Of a stretch of 64,000 bases of DNA, positions 7,368 through 15,573 are shown in pieces. The notes beneath the pieces are model-generated. The model worked only from the letters and a program-made list of their open reading frames with translations. It was not told the origin of the DNA and made no database searches. The DNA is taken from the NCBI GenBank assembly GCA_028532815.1, contig JAQQAS010000053.1, forward strand, positions 1 through 64,000, given 5' to 3'. A program made the position numbers and the translations under genes. This DNA comes from Pleomorphochaeta sp. GTDB lineage: Bacteria; Spirochaetota; Spirochaetia; Sphaerochaetales; Sphaerochaetaceae. Every line of letters starts with the position of its first letter. Positions within the stretch are counted from its first letter, which is position 1.

Positions 7368-8234
7368 ATGCAAAATAAAAACGGCAAGATGATATTCATA
7401 TTTTTATTGCCAGTATTAATTCTTTTCTCAGCTTTTTTTATTTACCCTTTAGCTTATGTAATTGCTACAAGTTTTTCTAAATGGAATGGTTTTACAGCAC
7501 CCCAATTTGTTGGTTTTGATAATTACAAGTATTTATTCTCAGATGAAAACTTTAGACTTTCTTTAAGAAATAATATCGTTTGGGCTGGGGTTTTAGGTTT
7601 TATTCAAGTTCCATTAGCTTGTATTATGGCTATGATATTAGCTAGAAGACCAAAGGGTTGGAAGTTTTTAAGAACTGTATATTTCTTACCTAATGTTATA
7701 TCTCAGGTTGCTTTAGCAATGATGTGGACTGCAATTTATAATGCTCAAAACGGAGTTTTAAATGCACTTTTAACCTTTGTTGGACTTGGTCATTTAACAA
7801 ATAACTGGTTGGGTAATATGGATACAGCCTTCGCTGCTGTTATTTTCCAACAAGTTTTCTATATTGGGTACTTCATGATTGTTATTTTAGCTTCTAGATT
7901 GAGTATTCCAGATTCTTATTATGAAGCTGCTGAATTAGATGGTGCAAATATTTTGCAACAAGAATTCCATATTACAATACCAATGCTAAAACCTATTTTA
8001 ATTACAACTATTACCTTAGCACTTGCTTATGGTATGAGACATTTTGAATCTACATTCTTGATGACTGGAGGTGGCCCTGCACATTCAACATCAGTTATGG
8101 GAATAATGTTATATACTGATATGCAAGCTCTAAGATATGGAGAAGGAAATGCAATTGGTGCAACACTTGTTATATTCGGTGGTGCAACAATTGGTCTCAT
8201 TAGATATTTCTTAACAAAGAATAGTGATAATTAA
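7368..8234 (+). CDS. Sugar ABC transporter permease, MalF-type
   Basis: A 288-residue inner-membrane protein with about six transmembrane segments, the first at residues 8-28. The cytoplasmic coupling loop YYEAAELDGANILQQEFHITIPMLKP is the EAA motif (EAA-x3-G-x9-I-x-LP) that docks to the ATPase. GGAGG precedes the ATG. It pairs with the next permease, 14 bases downstream. No ATPase gene is in the run, as is usual for CUT1 systems that share an MsiK/UgpC-like ATPase encoded elsewhere. The transported sugar is inferred from the downstream sulfoquinovosidase. Confidence 0.9.
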   Translation: MQNKNGKMIFIFLLPVLILFSAFFIYPLAYVIATSFSKWNGFTAPQFVGFDNYKYLFSDENFRLSLRNNIVWAGVLGFIQVPLACIMAMILARRPKGWKFLRTVYFLPNVISQVALAMMWTAIYNAQNGVLNALLTFVGLGHLTNNWLGNMDTAFAAVIFQQVFYIGYFMIVILASRLSIPDSYYEAAELDGANILQQEFHITIPMLKPILITTITLALAYGMRHFESTFLMTGGGPAHSTSVMGIMLYTDMQALRYGEGNAIGATLVIFGGATIGLIRYFLTKNSDN

Positions 8235-8248
8235 AAGGAGGAAATCAG

Positions 8249-9106
8249 ATGGCTAGTAAAGTAGTTAAAGAAAAAAAACGTTTGGGCTTTTTGGGAACAT
8301 TTTTTAAATGGTTTTATTTGATATTTTTCCTTTGTATAACATTATTACCTTTAATTTGGTTGTTCATCACTTCCTTTAAAACAAACCTTGAATTTGAAAC
8401 AGCTTCTGCTTTTTCTCTTCCTAAAGTTTGGCAATTTGGTAACTATGTTAAAGCAATATCAATGAGTGGACTTCCTCGATTATTTTTAAATTCAATTATT
8501 GTTGCAGTATTTGCAACTGCATTAAATTTAATAGTGTCTGCTATGGGAGCCTTCGCTATCGCAAGAGAAAAATTTAAATTAAATAATCTATTATTATCAG
8601 TTATAATGTCTGGTGTATTAATACCTATCATTGCATTGATGGTTCCATATTTTAGGCTTATAAAGAATTTATTTTTAATAGACAATTTGGGTGGTTTGAT
8701 TTTAGTTTATTCAGCAATAAACTTACCCATTTCAGTATATCTAATACATGGGTTTATGAGTACAATACCAAAAGAGTTAGAAGAAGCTGCAGTTATTGAT
8801 GGTTGTACTTTTTCTCAAAGATTTACAAAAGTAATTTTTCCACTCTCTCAAGCAGGTTTAGCAACAGCAGGTGTATTAATGTTTATTTATTGTTGGAATG
8901 AATTTACATATGCTATGCTATTAACAAATAGCGAAAGAGCAAGAACATTACAATTAGGAATAAGATATTTTAAATCTCAGTTTGTAGTCGATTACACAAG
9001 TATGTTAGCAGCTATAGTTATTACCATGATTCCAACTATTTTAGTATATGTATTTATGCATGATCAAATAATAGGTGGAATGACAAATGGTGCTGTAAAA
9101 GGATAA
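8249..9106 (+). CDS. Sugar ABC transporter permease, MalG-type
   Basis: A 285-residue inner-membrane protein, the second permease of the CUT1 transporter. It has a lysine-rich cytoplasmic start, a first membrane helix near residues 19-40 and five more. The EAA loop is ELEEAAVIDGCTFSQRFTKV with IFPLSQAG following. The C-terminus IIGGMTNGAVKG is the typical MalG-like tail that contacts the ATPase. AAGGAGG lies ahead of the ATG. It is followed after only four bases by the GH31 gene, so uptake and hydrolysis are translated together. Confidence 0.9.
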   Translation: MASKVVKEKKRLGFLGTFFKWFYLIFFLCITLLPLIWLFITSFKTNLEFETASAFSLPKVWQFGNYVKAISMSGLPRLFLNSIIVAVFATALNLIVSAMGAFAIAREKFKLNNLLLSVIMSGVLIPIIALMVPYFRLIKNLFLIDNLGGLILVYSAINLPISVYLIHGFMSTIPKELEEAAVIDGCTFSQRFTKVIFPLSQAGLATAGVLMFIYCWNEFTYAMLLTNSERARTLQLGIRYFKSQFVVDYTSMLAAIVITMIPTILVYVFMHDQIIGGMTNGAVKG

Positions 9107-9110
9107 TAAA

Positions 9111-11120
9111 ATGATTGCAGTTAAAACAATAAATGATACAACTCGAATTTGTAGTGACAATTTAACACTAATTGATTCTAATCAATTTTTAACTTTAAAA
9201 AAAGGAAAAGCTGATATCGATATGCATCTTGGTAATTTCTTTATTGAGGATAATATTGATTGTGTAAATGCTTTTAATATTGTTGATTCTAAAATTATAA
9301 ACAGTGAAATTACTTTAAAATTAGAAGGTGAAAATAAAGAAAAGGCAAAAATACAAATTGAGGAAGTAGATGATTTTATTAAAATAAGATTTTTAGATTT
9401 ACCAAAGGAATATAATAGGATCACTATTAGGTTTAAAGCTGAAAAAGATGAAGCTGTTTTCGGACTTGGAGAACAATTTTCTTATTTTAATTTAAGAGGT
9501 AAAAGCTTTCCCATCTTCACAAGTGAACAAGGAGTTGGAAGAAATAAAAATACTGAAATTACTAAACTTGCTGATGAGAGTATGAGAGGAGGGGGAGATT
9601 ATTATACAACTTTTTATCCTCAACCAACATTTGTATCTAGTAGAAAATATTTTATTCATTGTGATACTTATGCTTATAGTTATTTCGATTTTGAAAATCG
9701 AGATTTCCATGAGATAACATTTTGGCAAGCTCCTAAAGAAATAGTAATTGCTAGTGCACCCTCAATTTTAAAAACTGTCGAAAAATTATCATCATATCTT
9801 GGAAAGCAAGATTTACTTCCAAAATGGGCAATCAAGGGTTTGTCCCTAGGAATACAGGGGGGAAGTGATTATTTATTAGAGTGTGTAGATAAAGCTAAAG
9901 AACACGATTTAGATCTAAATAGTATTTGGATTCAAGACTGGGAAGGTATTAATATCACATCTTTTGGAAAACGATTAAGATGGGATTGGAAATGGGATCA
10001 AGAGCTCTATCCTTCTCTTGATCAAATCATTGATAAGCTTGAGAGAATAAACATTAAAATGATGGGATATATAAATCCCTATGTAGTTAAAGATGGTTCG
10101 TTGTGCAAAATTGCTGTAGAAAAAGATTTCTTAGCAAAAGATAAAAATGGTAACAATTATTTTGTAGACTTTGGGGAATTTAATTGTGGAATAATAGATT
10201 TTACAATTGAGGAAGCCTTTAACTGGTATAAAGAAGTTATAAAAGAGAATTTAATTAAATTTGGACTTTCAGGATGGATGGCAGATTTTGGCGAATATTT
10301 ACCCACAGATTGTTATTTAAAAAATGGAGATGCTCTATTATATCACAATAAGTGGCCAGGCTTATGGGCAAAATTAAACTGGGAAGCATGTCATGAACTA
10401 GAAAGAGATGATTTAATATATTTTATGAGAGCTGGCAATGCGATGAGTCAAAAATATTGTAAACTCATTTGGGCAGGTGATCAAAATGTCGACTTTAGTG
10501 AAGACGATGGACTAAAAAGTGTTTTAACATCTGCTTTATCTCTTTCAACTTGTGCTATGGGGCTCCATCACAGTGATATCGGAGGTTATACAACTTTGTT
10601 CCATTTAAAGAGAAGTCAAGAATTATTAATTCGATGGGCTGAGATGGCAACCTTTACTATTTTTATGAGAACTCATGAAGGAAATAGACCTGAGGTGAAT
10701 CATCAGTTAATGGATAGTGATACATCTTTAGATGCTTTCTCATATCTTATAAAAGTGCATAATGCATTATTTGATTACCTTCAGTATTTGAATGAAGTAA
10801 ATCATGATAGAGGAATTTCTATTCAAAGACCTATTTTCTTTCATTATGAAGATTCAAAGTTTTTTAATATTAAAGATCAATATCTTTTGGGTGATGAAAT
10901 GCTAGTAGCCCCACAATTAGAAGAAAAGACCTTTAGTAGAAAAGTGATTTTGCCAGATGATACTTGGATTCACTTATTTACAAAAAAGCAATACGGTGGT
11001 GGAGAATTTGAAATTAAAACTCCTTATTTAATGCCAGCAGTATTTTATAAAAAGAATGGCCGTTTTTCTAATTTGTTTAGTAAAATAAGAAACATTAATC
11101 GACCTTATATTGAGTTTTAA
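9111..11120 (+). CDS. yihQ: Sulfoquinovosidase, GH31 alpha-glycosidase (YihQ-like)
   Basis: A 669-residue cytoplasmic GH31 enzyme expected to release sulfoquinovose from sulfoquinovosyl glycerides. The match to my recollection of E. coli YihQ is close over the catalytic half. The nucleophile D392 lies in WMADFGEYLPTD and the acid/base D457 in WAGDQNVDF; they align with YihQ D405 and D472. The sulfonate-binding set is complete: Q275 in WIQDW, R288 and W291 in FGKRLRW, and Y493 in GGYTT, matching Q288, R301, W304 and Y508 at constant offsets of 13 and then 15. There is no signal peptide, so the intact glycoside must first be imported by the ABC transporter ahead of it. No sulfoglycolysis gene follows. 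Activity is strongly implied, not proven. Confidence 0.92.
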   Translation: MIAVKTINDTTRICSDNLTLIDSNQFLTLKKGKADIDMHLGNFFIEDNIDCVNAFNIVDSKIINSEITLKLEGENKEKAKIQIEEVDDFIKIRFLDLPKEYNRITIRFKAEKDEAVFGLGEQFSYFNLRGKSFPIFTSEQGVGRNKNTEITKLADESMRGGGDYYTTFYPQPTFVSSRKYFIHCDTYAYSYFDFENRDFHEITFWQAPKEIVIASAPSILKTVEKLSSYLGKQDLLPKWAIKGLSLGIQGGSDYLLECVDKAKEHDLDLNSIWIQDWEGINITSFGKRLRWDWKWDQELYPSLDQIIDKLERINIKMMGYINPYVVKDGSLCKIAVEKDFLAKDKNGNNYFVDFGEFNCGIIDFTIEEAFNWYKEVIKENLIKFGLSGWMADFGEYLPTDCYLKNGDALLYHNKWPGLWAKLNWEACHELERDDLIYFMRAGNAMSQKYCKLIWAGDQNVDFSEDDGLKSVLTSALSLSTCAMGLHHSDIGGYTTLFHLKRSQELLIRWAEMATFTIFMRTHEGNRPEVNHQLMDSDTSLDAFSYLIKVHNALFDYLQYLNEVNHDRGISIQRPIFFHYEDSKFFNIKDQYLLGDEMLVAPQLEEKTFSRKVILPDDTWIHLFTKKQYGGGEFEIKTPYLMPAVFYKKNGRFSNLFSKIRNINRPYIEF

Positions 11121-11126
11121 ATTATT

Positions 11127-11151
11127 AGGGCAGCAATCTTTAGGCTGCTCT
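11127..11151 (+). terminator. Weak hairpin after the sulfoquinovosidase gene
   Basis: AGGGCAGC (11127-11134) and GCTGCTCT (11144-11151) pair over 8 bp with one G-T, but only a broken T-rich stretch follows. It probably marks the 3' end of the operon. The remaining gap to 11354 is AT-rich with nothing else recognised. Confidence 0.5.
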
Positions 11152-11354
11152 CATAATTTATTATAGTCTAAACTCATATTTTTCTAGACATTTTAATAAA
11201 AAATAGTTATTCTCAAAAATAAAATGATATTAAATTTTTTTTGTTTTATATATATAAACATTTCTCAAAATATCAATATTATTTTTATATTTCAATTTTG
11301 CAATAAGTTTGGGGGCTGAATATCAAGGTATTACAATCAATTATAAATTATATA

Positions 11355-12410
11355 ATGTTAGAGAATAGACTAATTTCACATAACAGAGCATCAATTCAAT
11401 CTGACTTAGATCGATTATTAAAAACGGTCCTTCCTGCTTGTATTATTTTATTTGTAATGCTTGTAGGTGTTTCTCAATATACTAAGCCTCACATCTCCTT
11501 CGTTATTTTATATACAATTGGTGCTTTTGTCTGTACAGTCTGTTATATAATAGTGATGAGAACCACAAGTTATCATCTTCATTTAGTAACTTATTATCTG
11601 ACAGTAATTTATGTTTTTTGTCTATGTACTTTTATAGGGGCTATTGTAAGACCTCAAGCTACAGGAACAAGTATTGTAGTTTTATTAGCACTTATTCCTT
11701 TATTAATTCCAGATAGTTTTTTAAGAGTAAATGGTTTTCTGCTATTTTTTTATGCTACCTATGCATTTATCTGTTTCAAAGTTAAACCCGCAAATGTAGC
11801 AATTGAAGATTTAGTAAATACAACTTGTTTTACAGTTGTTGGATTTTTATTGGGAAATAATTATAGACATATAAAACTTGTTAGTTTTGATTTACAACGA
11901 GAATCTAAAGAAAATGAACATATAGACTTTTTAACAGGGCTTCCAAATAGAAGATTAATGTTTTTGAGAATTGAAAATAGTGAAAGAAAAGGTAGTAAAC
12001 TTCCTATCACCGGTGTGATGATGATGGATATTGACCATTTTAAGAAATATAACGATAATAAGGGCCACCTTAAAGGTGATATTTGTTTAAAAGAAATATC
12101 AAAATTATTTACAAAAATAACTATAGAGAAGAATGTTGAAATATATCGTTATGGTGGTGAAGAATTCGTCGGTTTCTATTATGGCCATGATGAGGAAAAA
12201 TTAGATAATTTAGCATTATATATAATCGATGAAGTTAGAAAATTAGATATTGAGTTTAAAGAATCTGAGACGAAAAAGGTAACAATTAGTTTAGGATACA
12301 CCTTTGGTAATGATGATGAAAACTATGGAACCAATTATCTAATTGATATAGCTGATAAAGCTTTATATTTAGCAAAAAATAGTGGAAGAAATACTGTTAA
12401 AAAAATATAA
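11355..12410 (+). CDS. Membrane-bound diguanylate cyclase (GGDEF domain)
   Basis: A 351-residue protein with about six membrane segments in residues 25-170 and a C-terminal GGDEF domain that makes cyclic di-GMP from two GTP. The domain opens DFLTGLPNRR (191-200), carries the metal aspartate in MMDIDHFKKYND, and has the active-site loop GGEEF at 267-271. The product-inhibition I-site (R-x-x-D five residues before the loop) is absent: the sequence there is EKNVEIYRY. The start has no clear ribosome binding site. The membrane part matches no sensor domain I can name. It is followed after 20 bases by a secreted Lnb-like protein. Confidence 0.88.
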   Translation: MLENRLISHNRASIQSDLDRLLKTVLPACIILFVMLVGVSQYTKPHISFVILYTIGAFVCTVCYIIVMRTTSYHLHLVTYYLTVIYVFCLCTFIGAIVRPQATGTSIVVLLALIPLLIPDSFLRVNGFLLFFYATYAFICFKVKPANVAIEDLVNTTCFTVVGFLLGNNYRHIKLVSFDLQRESKENEHIDFLTGLPNRRLMFLRIENSERKGSKLPITGVMMMDIDHFKKYNDNKGHLKGDICLKEISKLFTKITIEKNVEIYRYGGEEFVGFYYGHDEEKLDNLALYIIDEVRKLDIEFKESETKKVTISLGYTFGNDDENYGTNYLIDIADKALYLAKNSGRNTVKKI

Positions 12411-12430
12411 AGATAAAATTAGGAAAACAC

Positions 12431-13831
12431 ATGAAGAAAAAATATATATTTCTTTTTTTTCTTGCAATATTAAGCCAACAATTTGTTTTTTCAAATACAA
12501 AAAGAGAAGAAGTTTTAGTTCATTATCCTTCAAGTAATATTTCAAAGGAAGAGTTAAAAGAAAAAAACTTTGATACAATATATCTTATAGCTGCAAGTCC
12601 TACAAGTGAAAGCATAGGATCTCTTGGCGCCCATGCTTTTATAGCCTTATCACATGGAAATGATATATCTAGTGCTATAGCACTAAATTTTTATGCATAT
12701 CATGAAAGTTTGACAACTTATAGTAAAATTATTAGAGGTGCTACTATAGGCCTTGATGGGTATATAGATATTAGACCTTTTTCCAATATTGCAGAAAGAT
12801 ATACTATTGGCCAAAACAGAACTTTATTTGTATATCAAACAAATATTGATAAAAATTATATTCCAGATATTATTGATGAATATTATGAGTATAAAGAGAG
12901 AGATATAAAATATCAATTTTTTAATTATAACTGTTCCTCATTAGTTGGTGAAATTTTCTCAAATGTATTAAATGGGGAAAACAAAACATATGATTTTCCT
13001 TTATTGATAATGCCAGGAAGGTTAGTTTATTTATTTGAAAAAAATGGATTAATTGTAGATCAAAATACGATAAGTCCTCCATTAGTAAAAGCTATATATG
13101 ATAATACAGATTTATTACCAGATAGCATATTAGAAAGATATACTTATTTTAAAGTGCATCAATCTGAAACAATCGAAGAAGATGGGTTTGATCCTTTTAA
13201 TGTAAGTTTTGATAATTTTGAATCTGATACAGTATTCAGTGAAAAAGTTGCAAATACATATGTTGGTATGGATAGTTTAAAACTATCATTTGGAGTTTCT
13301 TTGTTTGATAATGAAGTATATCAGCAAAGACAAAGCACTATTTTGTTGTATGAATTTAAGTTGCTTGATATATCTTTTAGTTTAGATCAAACTCTTGATG
13401 TAGACGAATTTACAATTATAGAAAGTGGTCGGTATCCTAAAGTTAATTTATTAGAGATTACTCCCTCATCTTATTTTAGTATAAAGTTAAACCCTAGTAA
13501 CTATATGCCAGATTTAAATGTTGGATATGGATATTCTATTGGAACATTTCACACTTTATTTACTTTAATGCCAACACTTGAGACTAATCTTTCAACATTA
13601 GAGTTAACTCTTAAAGCTAAATCAATTATAAGCTTTTATACAAGCAATTTATTTATTAATTTTAATTTAGATTACCCAATATATAATGCAACTGATGAAA
13701 CACAAGAGAGCGCAGAACTAAAACTGGGATATAAGTTTAATGAAACTTTATCAATAGAGGGCTCATATGATTTAATCAATGATGATTATAATGTGTATCT
13801 AAAATATAGCTTTTATCCCTTATTGTTTTAA
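12431..13831 (+). CDS. DUF4105 / Lnb-like secreted protein with predicted beta-rich C-terminus
   Basis: A 466-residue exported protein (signal peptide MKKKYIFLFFLAILSQQFVF then SNTKRE). Residues about 45-200 resemble the Lnb N-terminal periplasmic domain (DUF4105): GSLGAHAFIAL with H68 and YQFFNYNCSSLVGE with C168 are the two conserved candidate catalytic residues. Lnb enzymes carry out intramolecular acyl transfer on lipoproteins. The C-terminal half (about 270-466) alternates polar and aromatic residues in short strands and ends YLKYSFYPLLF, which suggests an outer-membrane beta-barrel. It likely shares a transcript with the diguanylate cyclase. The domain call is moderate; barrel and activity are inference. 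Confidence 0.65.
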   Translation: MKKKYIFLFFLAILSQQFVFSNTKREEVLVHYPSSNISKEELKEKNFDTIYLIAASPTSESIGSLGAHAFIALSHGNDISSAIALNFYAYHESLTTYSKIIRGATIGLDGYIDIRPFSNIAERYTIGQNRTLFVYQTNIDKNYIPDIIDEYYEYKERDIKYQFFNYNCSSLVGEIFSNVLNGENKTYDFPLLIMPGRLVYLFEKNGLIVDQNTISPPLVKAIYDNTDLLPDSILERYTYFKVHQSETIEEDGFDPFNVSFDNFESDTVFSEKVANTYVGMDSLKLSFGVSLFDNEVYQQRQSTILLYEFKLLDISFSLDQTLDVDEFTIIESGRYPKVNLLEITPSSYFSIKLNPSNYMPDLNVGYGYSIGTFHTLFTLMPTLETNLSTLELTLKAKSIISFYTSNLFINFNLDYPIYNATDETQESAELKLGYKFNETLSIEGSYDLINDDYNVYLKYSFYPLLF

Positions 13832-14262
13832 TTTTGTTCTTTTATATCAGTAATTAATTCTTTTAGAAGAATTGTTAATTGTTTAAATTTTTCATTATTA
13901 TAAGAAATTTTGCACATTAATTCTTGGGGGATTTCTTTTGCACTATCTTTTAGCTTATAGCCTTTTTCAGTTAATCTTATATAAACTTTTCTTTTGTCAT
14001 TTTCATCTTTAACTCTACTTATCAATTCTTTTTTTTCAAGTTTTTGTAAAAGCGGGGTTAATGTATTACTCTCTAAATATAGTTTGTCTCCTAAATCTTT
14101 TACAAGTATATTATCTTTTTCCCATAAGACTAAAAGTGTAATATATTGTGTGTATGTTAAATTGAATTTGTCTAAAGCTGGTTTATATAGTTTTATAACT
14201 TCTTTAGCTGCTACATATATCGGAAAGCAATATTGATTATCTAATTTTAATAATTCATCCAT
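13828..14262 (-). CDS. MarR family regulator, OhrR-like peroxide sensor
   Basis: A 144-residue winged-helix dimer. The opening LDNQYCFPIYVAAKEV places a cysteine (C12) where OhrR proteins carry their peroxide-reactive residue, and LTYTQYITLLVLWE is the typical OhrR helix. The recognition helix and wing are in SNTLTPLLQKLEKKELISR and the DENDKRKVYIRLT turn. It would repress until oxidised by organic peroxide or hypochlorite. An AAGGAT binding site sets the start. A 25-bp inverted repeat lies just upstream. No ohr peroxiredoxin gene is adjacent. It overlaps the convergent preceding gene by four bases. Confidence 0.83.
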   Translation of the reverse strand: MDELLKLDNQYCFPIYVAAKEVIKLYKPALDKFNLTYTQYITLLVLWEKDNILVKDLGDKLYLESNTLTPLLQKLEKKELISRVKDENDKRKVYIRLTEKGYKLKDSAKEIPQELMCKISYNNEKFKQLTILLKELITDIKEQN

Positions 14263-14292
14263 AAAATATCCTTTTTTATTTATCGTATGCGA

Positions 14293-14317
14293 TTTTGTTT
14301 ATAATATATAAACAAAA
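14293..14317. promoter_or_regulatory. Probable OhrR/MarR operator
   Basis: A perfect inverted repeat with arms TTTTGTTTATA (14293-14303) and TATAAACAAAA (14307-14317) and a 3-base centre. It sits between the OhrR-like gene and the divergent zinc-ribbon gene and contains TATAAT. The size and symmetry fit a MarR-family operator; binding is inferred. Confidence 0.6.
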
Positions 14318-14397
14318 GAATTACAAGTAGTTCTGTGATAAAGTTGCTTACACAATTAATCAAGTTATATAATATTAGAGTAGAGGTAAGCAAAAAT

Positions 14398-14586
14398 ATG
14401 AAATGTAATAGTTGTGATGTAGAAATGTTAGAAGATTATACCTTAAAAGGTACTAAGAGTGATTTATATATCCAAAAGCAAGGAATATGTGGATTAACAC
14501 TAAACACAATAAAAATTGCGGTATGTCCAAGTTGTGGAAAAGTTGAAATGTATGTAGATCCAACAAAAATACAAAAGAACTATTAA
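14398..14586 (+). CDS. Small zinc-ribbon protein
   Basis: A 62-residue protein with two cysteine pairs, CNSC at residues 3-6 and CPSC near 42-45, which would bind one zinc. Such stand-alone ribbons are common and mostly uncharacterised. AGAGGT at about 14381-14386 and the ATG at 14398 define the start; an upstream in-frame start at 14335 would add 21 residues without a binding site. It is divergent from the OhrR-like regulator, so the shared 25-bp dyad may control it. It overlaps the convergent AraC gene by four bases. Function unknown. Confidence 0.7.
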   Translation: MKCNSCDVEMLEDYTLKGTKSDLYIQKQGICGLTLNTIKIAVCPSCGKVEMYVDPTKIQKNY

Positions 14587-15446
14587 GAAATAAAAGTTTT
14601 TTTGAAATCAGTCATACTAATAAATGCATATCTTTTGAAAAAAGAAGCAAGATTAGAAGGTTCATCGAACCCTAATTTATATGAAATTTCATAATTTTTT
14701 AATTCATTTTTTAGAAGGAGTCTTTTAGTTTCAATTATTAGTCTATTAATAATGAGCTGTTTTGCACTGATATCAGCACAATCTCTGCATGCCTTATTTA
14801 TAGTTTTTTTAGTTACACCCATAATAGAGGCATATGTTTTAACGTCTTTAATTGTTGTATAGTTTTTTTCAACAAGCTTTCTATATTTATAATAAGTTTT
14901 ATAAACTGAAATAGAAAAATGTTGGATGATAGAATCATTTTCATATCTAAAGGAAGAAATAAAACTTTGAAAAAGAGATTTAATTAAAGTTTCTTTTTCT
15001 CTGTATACCCCAGTTGTATATTCTTTATAAATCAAGTCTATAAGAATACGATTAGTAGCGGTTTTATCTGTATTTATCTTTAAAATAGGTTTTTCAAAAG
15101 GAGCTTCAAAAAAAGCTAATAAATTATAATCATAGTTTTCATTATTATTAATAAAAAAAGGTTCATTAATATTAATAACATACCCTTTGATTGATTTATT
15201 AACTCTAAAGGAATGAATTTTATTCTTTTCTAATATAACTAAATCATTTTTTTCAATTTTATATTCTTTAAAATCTATGCTATGGATAGAAGAACCTTCA
15301 GTTATATAAAGCATTGAGAAAAAGTTTAATCTATAATCTCTTTCTAGCATTGTTTTATTTGTTCTTGAAATAAAGTCCTCAAATTTAACAATTTCAAAAC
15401 TTGCATTATTTCTCTTATTTAGATATTTGATTCTTTCAATGCTCAT
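14583..15446 (-). CDS. AraC family transcriptional regulator
   Basis: A 287-residue regulator. The N-terminal part (to about 150) has the cupin-like pattern of AraC sensors (YITEGSSIHSIDFKEY, then VILEKNKIHSFRVNKS). The C-terminal part holds two helix-turn-helix units: VKTYASIMGVTKKTINKACRD and then the KNYEISYKLGFDEPSNLASFFK segment, the second being the typical AraC recognition helix. It is transcribed divergently from the amino-acid ABC operon starting at 15574, with 127 bases between, so it most likely activates that operon in response to a small molecule. The ligand is unknown. Confidence 0.85.
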   Translation of the reverse strand: MSIERIKYLNKRNNASFEIVKFEDFISRTNKTMLERDYRLNFFSMLYITEGSSIHSIDFKEYKIEKNDLVILEKNKIHSFRVNKSIKGYVININEPFFINNNENYDYNLLAFFEAPFEKPILKINTDKTATNRILIDLIYKEYTTGVYREKETLIKSLFQSFISSFRYENDSIIQHFSISVYKTYYKYRKLVEKNYTTIKDVKTYASIMGVTKKTINKACRDCADISAKQLIINRLIIETKRLLLKNELKNYEISYKLGFDEPSNLASFFKRYAFISMTDFKKTFIS

Positions 15447-15486
15447 TTTTTTAATATTAACATTTAAAAAAATAAAAGTTCAATAA

Positions 15487-15551
15487 TGAAAGGTTTCATT
15501 TTTATAAGTTTTTTTATTGAAATTACATTCACCTTTAATCCGAAATATAAT
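15487..15551 (+). promoter_or_regulatory. Promoter region of the AraC-linked amino-acid ABC operon
   Basis: TTACAT (15523-15528) and TATAAT (15546-15551) are 17 bases apart. A small dyad TGAAA-GG-TTTCA lies at 15487-15498, 25 bases before the -35 box. A weak -35 with an upstream site is what an AraC-type activator would use. The binding is inferred. Confidence 0.5.
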
Positions 15552-15573
15552 ATTTTTTTTAAGAGGAAAATTT

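Noticed and set aside
11280-11354. Possible cyclic di-GMP riboswitch before the GGDEF gene, suggested by the GGGGGC patch
   Set aside because: No conserved GNRA tetraloop/receptor core or paired helices were found.
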